A stretch of DNA of 64,000 nucleotides. It comes from CAVWDI01 sp963793095. GTDB lineage: Bacteria > Chloroflexota > Anaerolineae > Anaerolineales > UBA4823. Positions 6,692 to 15,823 of this stretch are shown piece by piece. How positions within the stretch are numbered: the stretch's first letter is position 1; every line of letters begins with the position of its first letter. The notes beneath the pieces were generated by a model that saw nothing but the letters and a program-made list of their open reading frames with translations, was not told the origin of the DNA and made no database searches. The stretch lies in the NCBI GenBank assembly GCA_963793095.1, contig CAWBYY010000002.1, positions 868,001 through 932,000 of the forward strand. The letters run 5' to 3'. The position numbers were made by a program, and so were the translations under genes.

Positions 6692-8479
6692 CTAGACTCG
6701 CTCCTTTATGTCCTTTTTTGTTTGCCTGATAAATTCTTCAACTGGCAACGCTCCCAGGTTTTCTTCACTGCGCAGGCGAATAGAGACAGCGCCGGATTCA
6801 GCCTCGCGGTCGCCAACGACAAGCATGTAAGGGATCTTCTGCATCTGGGCATCTCTGATCTTAGCATTCATCCTCTCGCTGCGGGTGTCGATCTCCACCC
6901 GTATTTCTTCCTCACGGAGCTTTTGGTATATCGATCTGGCATATTCCAGATGCCTGTCTGCGATTGGAATTATCACTGCCTGGACAGGCGATAACCAGAC
7001 CGGGAATGCCCCGCTAAAATGTTCGATTAGCACGCCCATAAACCGTTCCATCGATCCGAGCAGGGCCCGGTGGATCATATACGGCCGGTGTTCCATCCCG
7101 TCATCTCCAATATATTTCAGGTCGAATCGTTCGGGGAGGGTGAAATCAAACTGGATGGTGGATAACTGCCACTCGCGCCCAAGCGCATCCTTCACTTTAA
7201 TATCGATTTTTGGACCGTAAAAAGTGGCTTCGCCTTCATCCACCTGAAATGGTATATCCGCTTCTTCCAGTGCATGCCGCAGCGCTTCAGTCGGCGCATC
7301 CCAATCCTCCGCTTTTCCAGCGGATTTTTCCGGATTCCTGGTCGACAGGTATGCCTGAAAATTGTTGAACCCAAAAGCTCTGAGTATGCTGAGGCTGAAC
7401 TGGAGTACCCGCAGGATTTCACCAGGCATTTGATCCGGTCTGCAGAAAAGGTGGGCATCGTCCTGGGTAAAACCGCGCACTCGCAGCAATCCGTGCAGCA
7501 CACCGCTCCGTTCATAACGGTAAACTGTTCCCCATTCTGCATAGCGAAGCGGTAAATCACGGTAGGAGCGCATCTGGCTCTTATATATCTGGACGTGGAA
7601 AGGGCAGTTCATTGGTTTCAGGTAATATTCCTGCTCTTCAATGTCCAGGGGCGCATACATGTTCTCTTTATACCAGTCGAGGTGGCCGCTTGTTTCCCAT
7701 AAACTCGCTTTGCCAATATGCGGCGAGTATACGAAGTCGTATCCGCCCTTTTCATGTTCCGCCATGCAGTACTCTTCGGCAATTTTACGAACCATGCCGC
7801 CCTTTGGATGCCATAATATCAATCCCGAACCCACCTCTTCACTTACACTATACAGGTCAAGTTCTTTACCCAAACGGCGGTGATCCCGTTTTCGGGCTTC
7901 ATCCAGTTTCCACAGGTATTCCTCAAGTTCGGTTGAATGTTTCCACGCAGTTCCATAAACCCGTTGCAGCATGGGTTTGTTTTCATCGCCACGCCAGTAT
8001 GCTCCTGCCACATTGAGCAGTTTGATTGCATCGGGGTTGATCTCCCGAGTATTTTTTACATGCGGTCCACGACAGAGATCGATGAAGGTATCTTGCTGGT
8101 AAGTAGAAATCTCCACCTCTCCTTGAATCGGTTCGCCGTATTCGTCGACCCCGCCGGCTTCCAGGCCATCAATCAACTCGATCTTGTAGGGTTGGTCGCT
8201 GAAAATCTGGCGCGCGTCCTCTGCGGATACTACCTCTTTCATAAAATCAAATTCGCCCGATATGATTTCGCGCATCCGTCTCTCAATCGTTTCCAGGTCC
8301 TCCGGTGTAAGTGTGCGAGGCAGGTCAAAATCGTAATAAAAGCCATCCTGGATCGGTGGCCCAATCGAATATTTTGCTTCAGGGATCAATTCCAGCACTG
8401 CCTGTGCCATAACGTGCGCGCTGGAATGCCGGATGCGGTAAAGCTCGCTTTCTTCATAGGCTTCAATTTTGTCACTCAT
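6692..8479 (-). CDS. thrS: Threonine--tRNA ligase, lacking the TGS domain
   Basis: Charges tRNA-Thr. From ATG 8479, which has a GGAGG site eight bases upstream, the protein has 595 residues. It starts directly in the editing domain (RIRHSSAHVMAQAV) and so lacks the N-terminal TGS domain of about 60 residues found in many ThrRS. The class II core follows: motif 2 region RYAEWGTVYRYERSGVLHGL and the metal-binding CPFHVQIYKS and HRALLGSMERFMGVLIEHF. The C-terminal anticodon-binding domain ends in RQTKKDIKERV. A longer frame from 8524 is open but runs into the T-box terminator. It is controlled by the T-box leader just upstream. Confidence 0.96.
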   Translation of the reverse strand: MSDKIEAYEESELYRIRHSSAHVMAQAVLELIPEAKYSIGPPIQDGFYYDFDLPRTLTPEDLETIERRMREIISGEFDFMKEVVSAEDARQIFSDQPYKIELIDGLEAGGVDEYGEPIQGEVEISTYQQDTFIDLCRGPHVKNTREINPDAIKLLNVAGAYWRGDENKPMLQRVYGTAWKHSTELEEYLWKLDEARKRDHRRLGKELDLYSVSEEVGSGLILWHPKGGMVRKIAEEYCMAEHEKGGYDFVYSPHIGKASLWETSGHLDWYKENMYAPLDIEEQEYYLKPMNCPFHVQIYKSQMRSYRDLPLRYAEWGTVYRYERSGVLHGLLRVRGFTQDDAHLFCRPDQMPGEILRVLQFSLSILRAFGFNNFQAYLSTRNPEKSAGKAEDWDAPTEALRHALEEADIPFQVDEGEATFYGPKIDIKVKDALGREWQLSTIQFDFTLPERFDLKYIGDDGMEHRPYMIHRALLGSMERFMGVLIEHFSGAFPVWLSPVQAVIIPIADRHLEYARSIYQKLREEEIRVEIDTRSERMNAKIRDAQMQKIPYMLVVGDREAESGAVSIRLRSEENLGALPVEEFIRQTKKDIKERV

Positions 8480-8524
8480 TACTTCCCTCCATAATTTCTT
8501 ATCTGCGTTTAAAGGCACTTCCAA

Positions 8525-8822
8525 TTTCGGAGCGTTTCCAATTAATCAAAAATCTCGCCCGATCTGGGGCGAGAGACAGAATTATCTCACACGGTTCCAC
8601 CCAGAATTACTCTCATCAAGAGTATCTCTGAGACAGATAACGGTGTCATCCGTTCCCCTTACTAAGGTCGCAATGACCTTTTCAGGTTCATGCTCGCAGG
8701 TGGTTTTCACTGGTCTGGCAGTCCTGGTTGTGCCCGGGACTCCTGAGAAGATTTTCAGCCCGGGATCTTCTCTCTCTTTAGGTCCAGCAGCCAGTTACTC
8801 TTCCTGGTCAATGCAGTTTTAG
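8525..8822 (-). promoter_or_regulatory. T-box leader of thrS (threonine)
   Basis: The T-box sequence TGGGTGGAACCGTG is at 8603-8590 on the minus strand. A terminator of TCTCGCCC/GGGCGAGA with TTTTTGAT follows at 8574-8545. Stem I has an AGTA loop-E-like motif and a GA-rich AAAGAGAGAG segment. An ACC triplet at 8714-8712, directly after an arm GCCAG that pairs with CTGGC, is the likely specifier; ACC is a threonine codon, matching the downstream gene. Uncharged tRNA-Thr should stabilise the antiterminator and turn thrS on. The leader begins within about ten bases of the tRNA-Val gene. Confidence 0.88.
8545..8574 (-). terminator. T-box-controlled terminator
   Basis: An eight-base perfect stem with a six-base loop, followed by TTTTTGATTAA, immediately before the thrS coding region. 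It competes with the antiterminator that includes the T-box sequence. Confidence 0.85.
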
Positions 8823-8823
8823 G

Positions 8824-8897
8824 TGGGCGGAACAGGACTCGAACCTGCGGCCTCTGCGATGTCAACGCAGTGCTCTAACCAGCTGAGCTATCCGCCC
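8824..8897 (-). tRNA. tRNA-Val (anticodon GAC)
   Basis: A 74-base cloverleaf. The acceptor stem is GGGCGGA/TCCGCCC with discriminator A, the D arm GCTC-AGCTGGTTA-GAGC, the anticodon arm CTGCG-TTGACAT-CGCAG and the T arm GCAGG-TTCGAGT-CCTGT. The anticodon is GAC, reading GUC and GUU. The 3' CCA is not encoded. Confidence 0.95.
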
Positions 8898-8907
8898 GCG
8901 TCAGAGG

Positions 8908-8936
8908 ATTATACAACTTCGGGTTGAAATTAGCAA
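8908..8936 (-). promoter_or_regulatory. Promoter of tRNA-Val (and probably of the thrS leader)
   Basis: On the minus strand TTGCTA (8936-8931) and a perfect TATAAT (8913-8908) are separated by 17 bases. The start point would fall about five bases before the mature tRNA. There is no room for another promoter between the tRNA and the T-box. Confidence 0.7.
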
Positions 8937-8951
8937 GTTGCATATCCTTTA

Positions 8952-9716
8952 TCAATATATTCTGTCAATGAATTTACCCACAGCGATTGCAGTAGCCTCG
9001 GGTTGCTCGAGCATCACCATGTGACCTGCTTCCGGGATGATCTCCAGAGTTGAATTTTTGATTTTTGTATTGAGGTATATTGATAAGCGGGGTGGGGTCA
9101 TTTTGTCATCCGCGCCGCAAACAATCAGTGTCGGATGGGTTATGCTTGATACTCTTATAATTTCATTATACTCGTCACAGGCTTTGAAATCAGCATATAG
9201 AACGCTGTAGTCTGTTTCAAGCATTCTTTTTTTTGCTAGATCCACCAGTCGTTCAGAAGTTGAAGGGCTGAATGAGTTTTTTATGATTACAGCGATTGCT
9301 GAATCAAATGTAGTTGGGCTGGAAGTGCGGTCTAATAATTCCGGACTTACATTAAATGACGCCCCACTTCCAATTAATCCCAATCCCGCCACATTCTCGG
9401 GATGGTTTATTGCCAGTGTCTGGGCGATTGCAGAGCCCATTGAGTGACCAATAAAAACAGCCCGATTCAGTTCTGTTTTTTGCATCCAATCCAGGATATC
9501 ATCCACATATGCTCCGACTGATTGGCGTACCCGTCCGGATGATTTCCCGTGCCCAGGCAAGTCCAGAGTAAATACATTGAATCCCGGTATCCGGCGGATT
9601 TGGGGGGGCCAGAAGAGGTGTGTTCCACCTGCTCCGTGTATTAAAACAATCGGAGGGTAAATGCTTTTACTGGTTTTTGAATACCAGTAATAATATATTC
9701 CTGAGATGATTGGCAT
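8952..9716 (-). CDS. Alpha/beta-fold hydrolase
   Basis: 254 residues of a canonical alpha/beta hydrolase. The oxyanion segment is LIHGAGGTHLFW, the nucleophile elbow GHSMG, the acid Asp in CGADDKMTPP and the base His in EAGHMVMLEQPE, followed by a C-terminal helix. There is no signal peptide. The substrate is not predictable; esterases, lactonases and dehalogenase-like enzymes share this architecture. It lies 19 bases after rdgB on the same strand and is probably co-transcribed with it. Confidence 0.85.
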   Translation of the reverse strand: MPIISGIYYYWYSKTSKSIYPPIVLIHGAGGTHLFWPPQIRRIPGFNVFTLDLPGHGKSSGRVRQSVGAYVDDILDWMQKTELNRAVFIGHSMGSAIAQTLAINHPENVAGLGLIGSGASFNVSPELLDRTSSPTTFDSAIAVIIKNSFSPSTSERLVDLAKKRMLETDYSVLYADFKACDEYNEIIRVSSITHPTLIVCGADDKMTPPRLSIYLNTKIKNSTLEIIPEAGHMVMLEQPEATAIAVGKFIDRIY

Positions 9717-9735
9717 TATGTAAACGCTGTATCCA

Positions 9736-10335
9736 TTATCTTTTTAACAGATCGAGGATAGTAGTTCTTGCTGAATTAATCGCTGCAGCCCGGTGGCTGA
9801 TTTCATTTTTTTCGGACAGGCTCAATTGCGCCATTGTTTTATTTAATTCTGGCAGGAAGAAAATTGGATCATACCCAAAACCATGGCGGCCTTTTTCTTG
9901 AGGGATGATCTCGCCGTTACAAGTCCCCTCAAAAAAATATGTTTTCTCCGAAGGTATCGCAATTGCGACAGTGCACTTGAATTGCGCGGTCCACGGTGGC
10001 GGATAGTCTTTTAGAAGATCTAGAAGGTAGTTTCTTCGGTCCGCATCAGTCGCCTCTATTTCTGTTGTGATGCGGGCTGAATGAATGCCTGGTTTGCCGT
10101 CAAGCGCATCTACCTCTAAACCGGTATCATCCGCCAGGGAGATCAATCCACTTTTTCTTGCGTACTGGATGGATTTCTTCTCTGCATTTTCCTGGTATGT
10201 GCATCCATCCTCGCTGACCTGGAGGGCAATTCCCAGATCGGAAGGTGTGACCAGTACTATTGGAAGATCCTTCAAAAGGCTTCTAATTTCTAGGAGTTTC
10301 CCGGAGTTGTTGCTGGCTAATAATAATTTTTGCAT
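9736..10335 (-). CDS. rdgB: XTP/dITP diphosphatase (RdgB/HAM1 family)
   Basis: Removes deaminated purine nucleotides such as dITP and XTP from the pool before they enter DNA. 199 residues, the family norm. The N-terminal SNNSGKLLEIRSLL, the metal site SLADDTGLEVDALDGKPGIHSAR, and FGYDPIFFLPE followed by SEKNEISHRAAA are all intact. Confidence 0.96.
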   Translation of the reverse strand: MQKLLLASNNSGKLLEIRSLLKDLPIVLVTPSDLGIALQVSEDGCTYQENAEKKSIQYARKSGLISLADDTGLEVDALDGKPGIHSARITTEIEATDADRRNYLLDLLKDYPPPWTAQFKCTVAIAIPSEKTYFFEGTCNGEIIPQEKGRHGFGYDPIFFLPELNKTMAQLSLSEKNEISHRAAAINSARTTILDLLKR

Positions 10336-10530
10336 GAATCACAAGATTTTGAATATTGTTTTAATCAATGGACCGGTTCAGGTTAGAAAAAGTGATACCC
10401 TGACCTGATTTTTGATTGTGTATGCTGTGATATAATCGCGCCAGGTTCTACATCATTTTATCAAGCGAATCCAATTTGCTCCATATACAGGATTTTCACT
10501 GGTTGGAGTTTTTTTAATCCAGATCAACCT

Positions 10531-11046
10531 ATGGATACCTCTCAATTATTGTTGCGGTTGAATATCGGCTTTATTGTCCACGAGACTGCGGGATACAGTC
10601 GCGAATTTCCTATCAATATTGATCAAATAAAACTTCAGCCAGATCTGGAGCTCTCAGACCTGGATGGTGTAATAAAAATCACCCGTACAGCGGAAGGATT
10701 ACTGGTACAGGTCAAAATGACCGCCAGGGCGAGAATTGAATGTGTACGCTGCCTGGATGAATTTACGCAGTTGCTCACCATCGATTTCGCAGATCTGTAT
10801 AACTTCCCCCACCAGGTCACTGATGAATCTGATTTGATAGTTCCTGAAGACGGCATACTTGATATGGTTCCTTCAATTCGGGAGGAGATGCTGGTTGCGA
10901 TTCCGCTCAAACCGCTCTGCCGCCAGGACTGCAAAGGCCTGTGCCCGCTATGCGGCGAGAACCGTAATACTATTCAGTGCAATCACATTCAGGAATCAAT
11001 TGATCCAAGACTGGAGGGTCTTAAAGCCCTTTTGAATGAGGATTAA
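10531..11046 (+). CDS. YceD-like protein (DUF177)
   Basis: 171 residues of the DUF177/YceD family. It has the duplicated C-x2-C motifs CVRCLDEF and CPLCGEN, a Cys-x3-Cys in the middle (CRQDCKGLC), and the conserved DLYNF segment. YceD proteins are usually encoded directly before rpmF (L32) and are linked to rRNA accumulation. Here no rpmF follows; the next gene is metG. A TATAAT at 10427-10432 upstream may be its -10 element. Confidence 0.88.
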   Translation: MDTSQLLLRLNIGFIVHETAGYSREFPINIDQIKLQPDLELSDLDGVIKITRTAEGLLVQVKMTARARIECVRCLDEFTQLLTIDFADLYNFPHQVTDESDLIVPEDGILDMVPSIREEMLVAIPLKPLCRQDCKGLCPLCGENRNTIQCNHIQESIDPRLEGLKALLNED

Positions 11047-11134
11047 ACCACTCTCGCATTTAAAAACTTGAGGGTTTGTCACTCGTCACTGGCGTTATAG
11101 TTTGTAATACACTTCATCTGGAGGGATGATCATC

Positions 11135-11167
11135 AGGCTGTTCAGCAAGGACAGCCTTTTCATTTTA
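11135..11167 (+). terminator. Terminator after the YceD-like gene
   Basis: AGGCTGT and ACAGCCT form a seven-base stem with a nine-base loop, followed by TTTTCATTTT. It stands just before the metG ribosome site, so it could also act as an attenuator for metG, but no T-box or riboswitch motif is visible. Confidence 0.65.
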
Positions 11168-11194
11168 TAATTACCCAAATCAGGGAGTGTGATT

Positions 11195-12979
11195 ATGCCA
11201 CAAAAAATTTTGGTTGCAGTTGCCTGGCCTTATGCCAACTCGCATATTCATGTTGGGAACATTACCGGCTCTTACCTGCCAGCAGATATCTTTGCCCGTT
11301 ACCATAGGCTTGCCGGCAATAATGTGATTATGGTTTCCGGAACGGATGCCCATGGAACACCGGTGACAGTTCGGGCTGACCAGGAGAATTTAACTCCTTT
11401 TGAGGTTTACAGGCATTTTCATACTGGATTTATCGAGTTGTTCCAGAAACTGGGTCTATCATATGATCTTTTTACCAGCACGCATACCGAAAATCATTTC
11501 AAAGTTTCCCAGGCGATTTTCCTGGCTCTGCACAAAAATGGGTATCTTTACACAGAAAGCCAGCAGCAGTGGTATGCACCTTCGCAGGACCGGTTTTTGC
11601 CGGATCGTTATGTGGAGGGGACCTGTTACAACTGCGGATATGAGAAGGCCAGGGGAGATCAATGTGAAAACTGCGGCATCCTTATTGATGCCTCTCTCCT
11701 GATCAATCCCAGGTCGAATACAGATGGATCTACCCCTGAAATGCGGGAGACTGAACATTTTTATCTCGACCTTGGAGCTCTACAGGGCGCGATTGTCGAA
11801 TTCCTGGAAGAACGCGAGGGATATTTCCGCCCGAATGTCGTCCGCCAGTCGCTGGGCCAGATCCGCGCTGATGGATTGCACGGTAGAGCCATCACCCGGG
11901 ATCTTGACTGGGGTATCCCGGTACCCATCGAAGGCTGGGATGGCAAGTGCCTCTACGTATGGTTTGAGGCGGTTATTGGATATCTCTCTGCTGCCATTGA
12001 ATGGGCTATTTTGGAGGGAGATCCTCATCTGTGGCAGCGCTGGTGGACCGAACCAGACGCCAGGTCGTTCTATTTTATTGGTAAAGACAATATCCCTTTT
12101 CATGCGGTAATCTGGCCAGGACAGCTTATAGGAGCAGGCGAGTGGTTTGGGAAGATATTCTGCGGACTTGAAGGCACCCAGCTGACCCTGCCGTATGATG
12201 TGCCCGCGAATGAATTTATGAATTTAGAGAAGAAAAAGATTTCTGGCAGTCTTAACTGGGCAGTGTGGGGTTTGGATTTTCTATCTCGTTACGATCCCGA
12301 TCCCCTCCGCTATTATCTGACTGTGAATATGCCGGAAGCGAAGGATACCGATTGGGATTGGGATGATTTTCTGCGCAAGAATAATGATGAACTGGTCGCT
12401 ACCTGGGGGAACCTTGTAAATCGGGTGCTTTCGTTTGCATACAAACACTGGGATGGCAGAGTTCCCGACCCAGGAGAATTACGGAGCGGGGATATTGAAA
12501 TTCTGCACCGGATTGAAGCCGGATTTTCAAGCGTTGGGAATTATTTGGAGACTGTCCGATTGCGGTCAGCCCTGGGAGAGGTGATGCGTCTGGCGGCTGA
12601 GGTCAATAAATATCTGGATGATACCGCTCCCTGGTTTGAGATCAAAAACAATAAAGCCGATGCAGCCAGGTCAATTTACACCGCGCTCCAGGCGATCGAT
12701 TCATTGAAGTTGATGTTCGCACCGTTTTTGCCGTTTTCCAGCGAAAGGCTGCATACTTACCTGGGTTATACAAAGCCCTTGTTTGGAGAACAATATACGG
12801 TTTCGGTTGAAGATTCGCTGGGAGTGCATGAAGCGCTGCGCTACCGGTCCGGTGAGGCGGTGGGCAGTTGGAGTCCAGGATTACTGCCCGCCGGTCATAA
12901 AATACTGAAACCAGAACCTCTCTTTAAAAAACTTGATAATGAAATTGTCGCAGAAGAGAGAACTAGATTGGTAAGCTGA
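11195..12979 (+). CDS. metG: Methionine--tRNA ligase
   Basis: 594 residues from the ATG at 11195, which has GGGAG seven bases before it; the in-frame GTG six bases earlier overlaps that site. Class I HIGH motif appears as HVGN in ANSHIHVGN, and the KMSKS loop is the variant KKISGS. A zinc knuckle (CYNCGYEKARGDQCENCG) places it in the group with the CP1 metal domain. The anticodon-binding helical bundle follows (NDELVATWGNLVNRVLSF). There is no C-terminal EMAP-type tRNA-binding domain. Confidence 0.96.
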   Translation: MPQKILVAVAWPYANSHIHVGNITGSYLPADIFARYHRLAGNNVIMVSGTDAHGTPVTVRADQENLTPFEVYRHFHTGFIELFQKLGLSYDLFTSTHTENHFKVSQAIFLALHKNGYLYTESQQQWYAPSQDRFLPDRYVEGTCYNCGYEKARGDQCENCGILIDASLLINPRSNTDGSTPEMRETEHFYLDLGALQGAIVEFLEEREGYFRPNVVRQSLGQIRADGLHGRAITRDLDWGIPVPIEGWDGKCLYVWFEAVIGYLSAAIEWAILEGDPHLWQRWWTEPDARSFYFIGKDNIPFHAVIWPGQLIGAGEWFGKIFCGLEGTQLTLPYDVPANEFMNLEKKKISGSLNWAVWGLDFLSRYDPDPLRYYLTVNMPEAKDTDWDWDDFLRKNNDELVATWGNLVNRVLSFAYKHWDGRVPDPGELRSGDIEILHRIEAGFSSVGNYLETVRLRSALGEVMRLAAEVNKYLDDTAPWFEIKNNKADAARSIYTALQAIDSLKLMFAPFLPFSSERLHTYLGYTKPLFGEQYTVSVEDSLGVHEALRYRSGEAVGSWSPGLLPAGHKILKPEPLFKKLDNEIVAEERTRLVS

Positions 12980-13067
12980 ATTTGTAGTTTGTGGATTCTT
13001 TTCGTTTCTCTGCGGTACAATTCTGGCAGACGCACAGTGATGAAGTTTGACCTGGGTGGAACGGGTC

Positions 13068-13841
13068 TTAAACCCTGCCCCCGGGTTTCTGGTTTAAATC
13101 TTTCAGGTACCAGCGCTTTGCCTGGTAATTGAAAATTAACTCGTATATACTGTCGATTGGTACCATAACAAGATAATGCATAGCATCCCCATCCTGCCAG
13201 TGGCGCGAGATAATTTCGATCGGGTGTTCGACACCATGGAGTAGAAAACCATCCGGGGTGAAATTACCTTCCCGGTCAAATGTACCCCAAACCCGGACTT
13301 GATCATAACGGGTATTTGTTTTCTCCTGGTCGTGAACATCGCCTGTATCTTCAGTAATTATTTTTATGGCATTGAGGTGCTCTTCCAGTAATTCCAGAGC
13401 TGTTTGGGCAGCTTTTTCCTTTATCTGCAATCGGCCCCCTTGAAAATTGAATTTCCAGGCGTTTTCCCTGCCAAGTACATTTACTCCAAACCAGACCAGA
13501 CCGACTGGTTTACCCTCGCTGCCGCCGCCCGGTCCCGCAATTCCACTGACCGAAAGGCCGGCTTCTGTTCTGTACATAATCCGAACCCCAATTGCCATTT
13601 CGAGCACCGTTTGTTTGCTGACAGCTCCGTATTTTTCTAACGTCGTTGGTTGGACATCCAGCAGGCTTATTTTGGCTTCATTAGAATAGACCACCGCTGC
13701 GCCGGCGAAGTAATTGGAGGATCCAGGTATATTGGTGATATTGTGTGCAATTAATCCACCTGTGCATGACTCGGCGGTCGAGAGTGTCAGCGAGTACTGG
13801 TTCAACAGTTCACCAATTCTCTGTTCAATGGACCTGTTCAT
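13068..13841 (-). CDS. pncC: CinA C-terminal-type amidohydrolase (PncC family) with extra C-terminal domain
   Basis: The first 160 or so residues are a complete stand-alone CinA-C domain: STAESCTGGLIAHNIT, GSSNYFAGAAVVYSNEAK, YGAVSKQTVLEMAIGVR and SGIAGPGGGSEGKPVGLVWFG. This family deamidates nicotinamide mononucleotide (NMN) in NAD recycling. A further 95 residues follow (VWGTFDREGNFTPDGF, HWQDGDAMHYLV, YELIFNYQAKRWYL) and look like a small beta-rich domain similar to DUF6504-type proteins. A separate cinA gene near 61-62 kb has a degenerate C-domain, so this gene probably carries the amidase activity of the pair. Confidence 0.88.
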   Translation of the reverse strand: MNRSIEQRIGELLNQYSLTLSTAESCTGGLIAHNITNIPGSSNYFAGAAVVYSNEAKISLLDVQPTTLEKYGAVSKQTVLEMAIGVRIMYRTEAGLSVSGIAGPGGGSEGKPVGLVWFGVNVLGRENAWKFNFQGGRLQIKEKAAQTALELLEEHLNAIKIITEDTGDVHDQEKTNTRYDQVRVWGTFDREGNFTPDGFLLHGVEHPIEIISRHWQDGDAMHYLVMVPIDSIYELIFNYQAKRWYLKDLNQKPGGRV

Positions 13842-13899
13842 TGTTCAAGGATTATATCTTTATTTTCAATTGGGTATCCCCCCATGTTAAAATAATTCT

Positions 13900-15762
13900 A
13901 TGGTTGTTATTCCGGAAAACATCCAGAGCATACTGGACCATTTGCCCGCCAAGCCGGGTTGTTATCTGATGAAGGATAAAACGGGCAGGGTTATCTATGT
14001 GGGTAAAGCAGTGAACCTGCGAAGCCGGGTTCGTTCTTATTATCACCGGGGTGCCAAATCAAGCCCCAAAATTGATGAGATGGTTAAGCGGATTGTTGAT
14101 ATTGAGTGGATAATTGTCGATTCAGAACTTGAAGCTTTAATTCTTGAAAACAATTTAATAAAAAAGCACCGCCCCCATTTTAATGTTCGCCTGAAGGATG
14201 ATAAAACCTACCCCTATATCCGCGTCCACTGGGGAGACCCATTTCCTAAAGTGACAGTCACCCGCAGGCTTGAATTCGATGGTTCGCGCTATTTTGGCCC
14301 CTATACCAATGTCTGGGCTGTCCATCAGACTATGAATGTGCTGCGCAGGATTTTTCCCTTTTTGACCTGCGACCGCGAGATAACCGGACTTGATACCCGG
14401 GCTTGTCTTTATCTCGACATAAAATTATGCTGTGCGCCGTGTATCGGGTTGGTGGACCAGAACCGCTACCGTCAGATGATAGATGACCTATGCAATTTCC
14501 TGGATGGCCGTTCAGAGGAAATTGTCTTGCGTTTGAAAACCGAAATGCAGCAGGATTCCGAAAACCTGAAGTTTGAAAGGGCGGCCTTGCTGCGCGATCA
14601 GATAAATGCGATTGAAACTGTTGTTGAAAAGCAGAAAGTGGTTTCACGCGAATATATCAATTCTGATGTTATCGCATTGGCCAGGTCAAAGGGGGATGCC
14701 TGTGTCCAGGTTTTTTTCATCCGGGGTGGGAAGCTTGTCGGTCGCGACTATTTCATGCTGGAAGGCACACAGGATGCTCTTGATTCGGATGTTGTAGCTG
14801 AATTCATTAAGAGATTTTACGACCAGGCTCCCAATGTGCCTTCACAGTTACTGCTCCCCCACGAAGTGCAGGAAGTAAAAATTATCAAACAGTGGTTGCA
14901 GCAGAAGCGTTCCGATCAAAAAATCGAAATCAGGGTGCCGCGCCGGGGAAAAGAACGCGAGTTGATCAAGATGGCGAGCGAGAACGCAAAGGAGACGTTG
15001 AGTTCTCTCACAGCCCAATGGGAATCAGACCGCCATCGCCAGGAACAAGCCTTGAACGAAATCCAGATGAAATTGCAGCTCGAATCTCCACTTAACCGGA
15101 TTGAATGTTACGATATTTCTAATACCCAGGGAACAGCTGCAGTTGGCAGCATGGTGGTTTTTGAACAGGGTGTTCCAAACAAGAAACTCTACCGGCGTTT
15201 CAATATTAAAAGTGTGGAGGGTCCTGACGATTTTGCCAGCATGGAGGAGGTGTTGCGCCGGCGGTTTAATCGCTGGCAGGTTGCTGAGGAGGTAAAGGAT
15301 AAGCCTGGAGCAAAGCCCGACCGTGCCTTTAGCAGCCTGCCGGACTTATTGATTATTGATGGCGGCAGGGGACAATTAAACCGGACGGTCAAGGTGCTTT
15401 CGGAGTTTCAATTGGAAAAAAAGGTGCCTGCTGTTGGCCTGGCTAAGCAGAACGAAGAAGTTTTTTTACCGGATAAGGTCCATCCTTTGCTCTTGCCCCC
15501 AAAATCCCAGGGGTTATATTTAATTCAAAGGATTAGAGATGAGGCTCATCGATTTGCAATCACAAGCCACCGGAGTAAACGCCTGAAAACAGGTCTGGCT
15601 TCCCAGCTGGAGGCGGTTCCCGGTATTGGGCCGGTGAAGAGAAAAGCATTGCTGGGACATTTCGGTTCAGTGGAAAAGATCCGGAAAGCCTCTCTTGAAG
15701 AACTGGCAAACGTTCAGGGTATAGACGAGGAACTGGCACAGGCGATTCACGAACATCTTTAA
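13900..15762 (+). CDS. uvrC: Excinuclease ABC subunit C
   Basis: 620 residues, the usual UvrC size. The N-terminal GIY-YIG nuclease (KPGCYLMKDKTGRVIYVGKA) makes the 3' incision. A UVR motif that contacts UvrB (EFE-like region near residues 205-240), the RNase-H-like nuclease domain (IECYDISNTQGTAAVGSMVV, DLLIIDGGRGQLN) and a C-terminal double helix-hairpin-helix (EAVPGIGPVKRKALLGHFGS) follow. A divergent pncC starts 58 bases away. Confidence 0.97.
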   Translation: MVVIPENIQSILDHLPAKPGCYLMKDKTGRVIYVGKAVNLRSRVRSYYHRGAKSSPKIDEMVKRIVDIEWIIVDSELEALILENNLIKKHRPHFNVRLKDDKTYPYIRVHWGDPFPKVTVTRRLEFDGSRYFGPYTNVWAVHQTMNVLRRIFPFLTCDREITGLDTRACLYLDIKLCCAPCIGLVDQNRYRQMIDDLCNFLDGRSEEIVLRLKTEMQQDSENLKFERAALLRDQINAIETVVEKQKVVSREYINSDVIALARSKGDACVQVFFIRGGKLVGRDYFMLEGTQDALDSDVVAEFIKRFYDQAPNVPSQLLLPHEVQEVKIIKQWLQQKRSDQKIEIRVPRRGKERELIKMASENAKETLSSLTAQWESDRHRQEQALNEIQMKLQLESPLNRIECYDISNTQGTAAVGSMVVFEQGVPNKKLYRRFNIKSVEGPDDFASMEEVLRRRFNRWQVAEEVKDKPGAKPDRAFSSLPDLLIIDGGRGQLNRTVKVLSEFQLEKKVPAVGLAKQNEEVFLPDKVHPLLLPPKSQGLYLIQRIRDEAHRFAITSHRSKRLKTGLASQLEAVPGIGPVKRKALLGHFGSVEKIRKASLEELANVQGIDEELAQAIHEHL

Positions 15763-15823
15763 GAGATCGGAATCATTTATTTTATGTAATGCCGGGATAA
15801 ACCAGAATTTGTTGGAGATAATA

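Noticed and set aside
11047..11188. rpmF (L32) expected after the YceD-like gene
   Set aside because: The gap has no L32-like frame on either strand; only a terminator hairpin is present.
13046..13062. A string similar to the T-box core (TGGGTGGAACGGGTC) on the plus strand
   Set aside because: The ACCG part is changed, no stem I or competing terminator is present, and no plus-strand synthetase follows; the next plus gene is uvrC.
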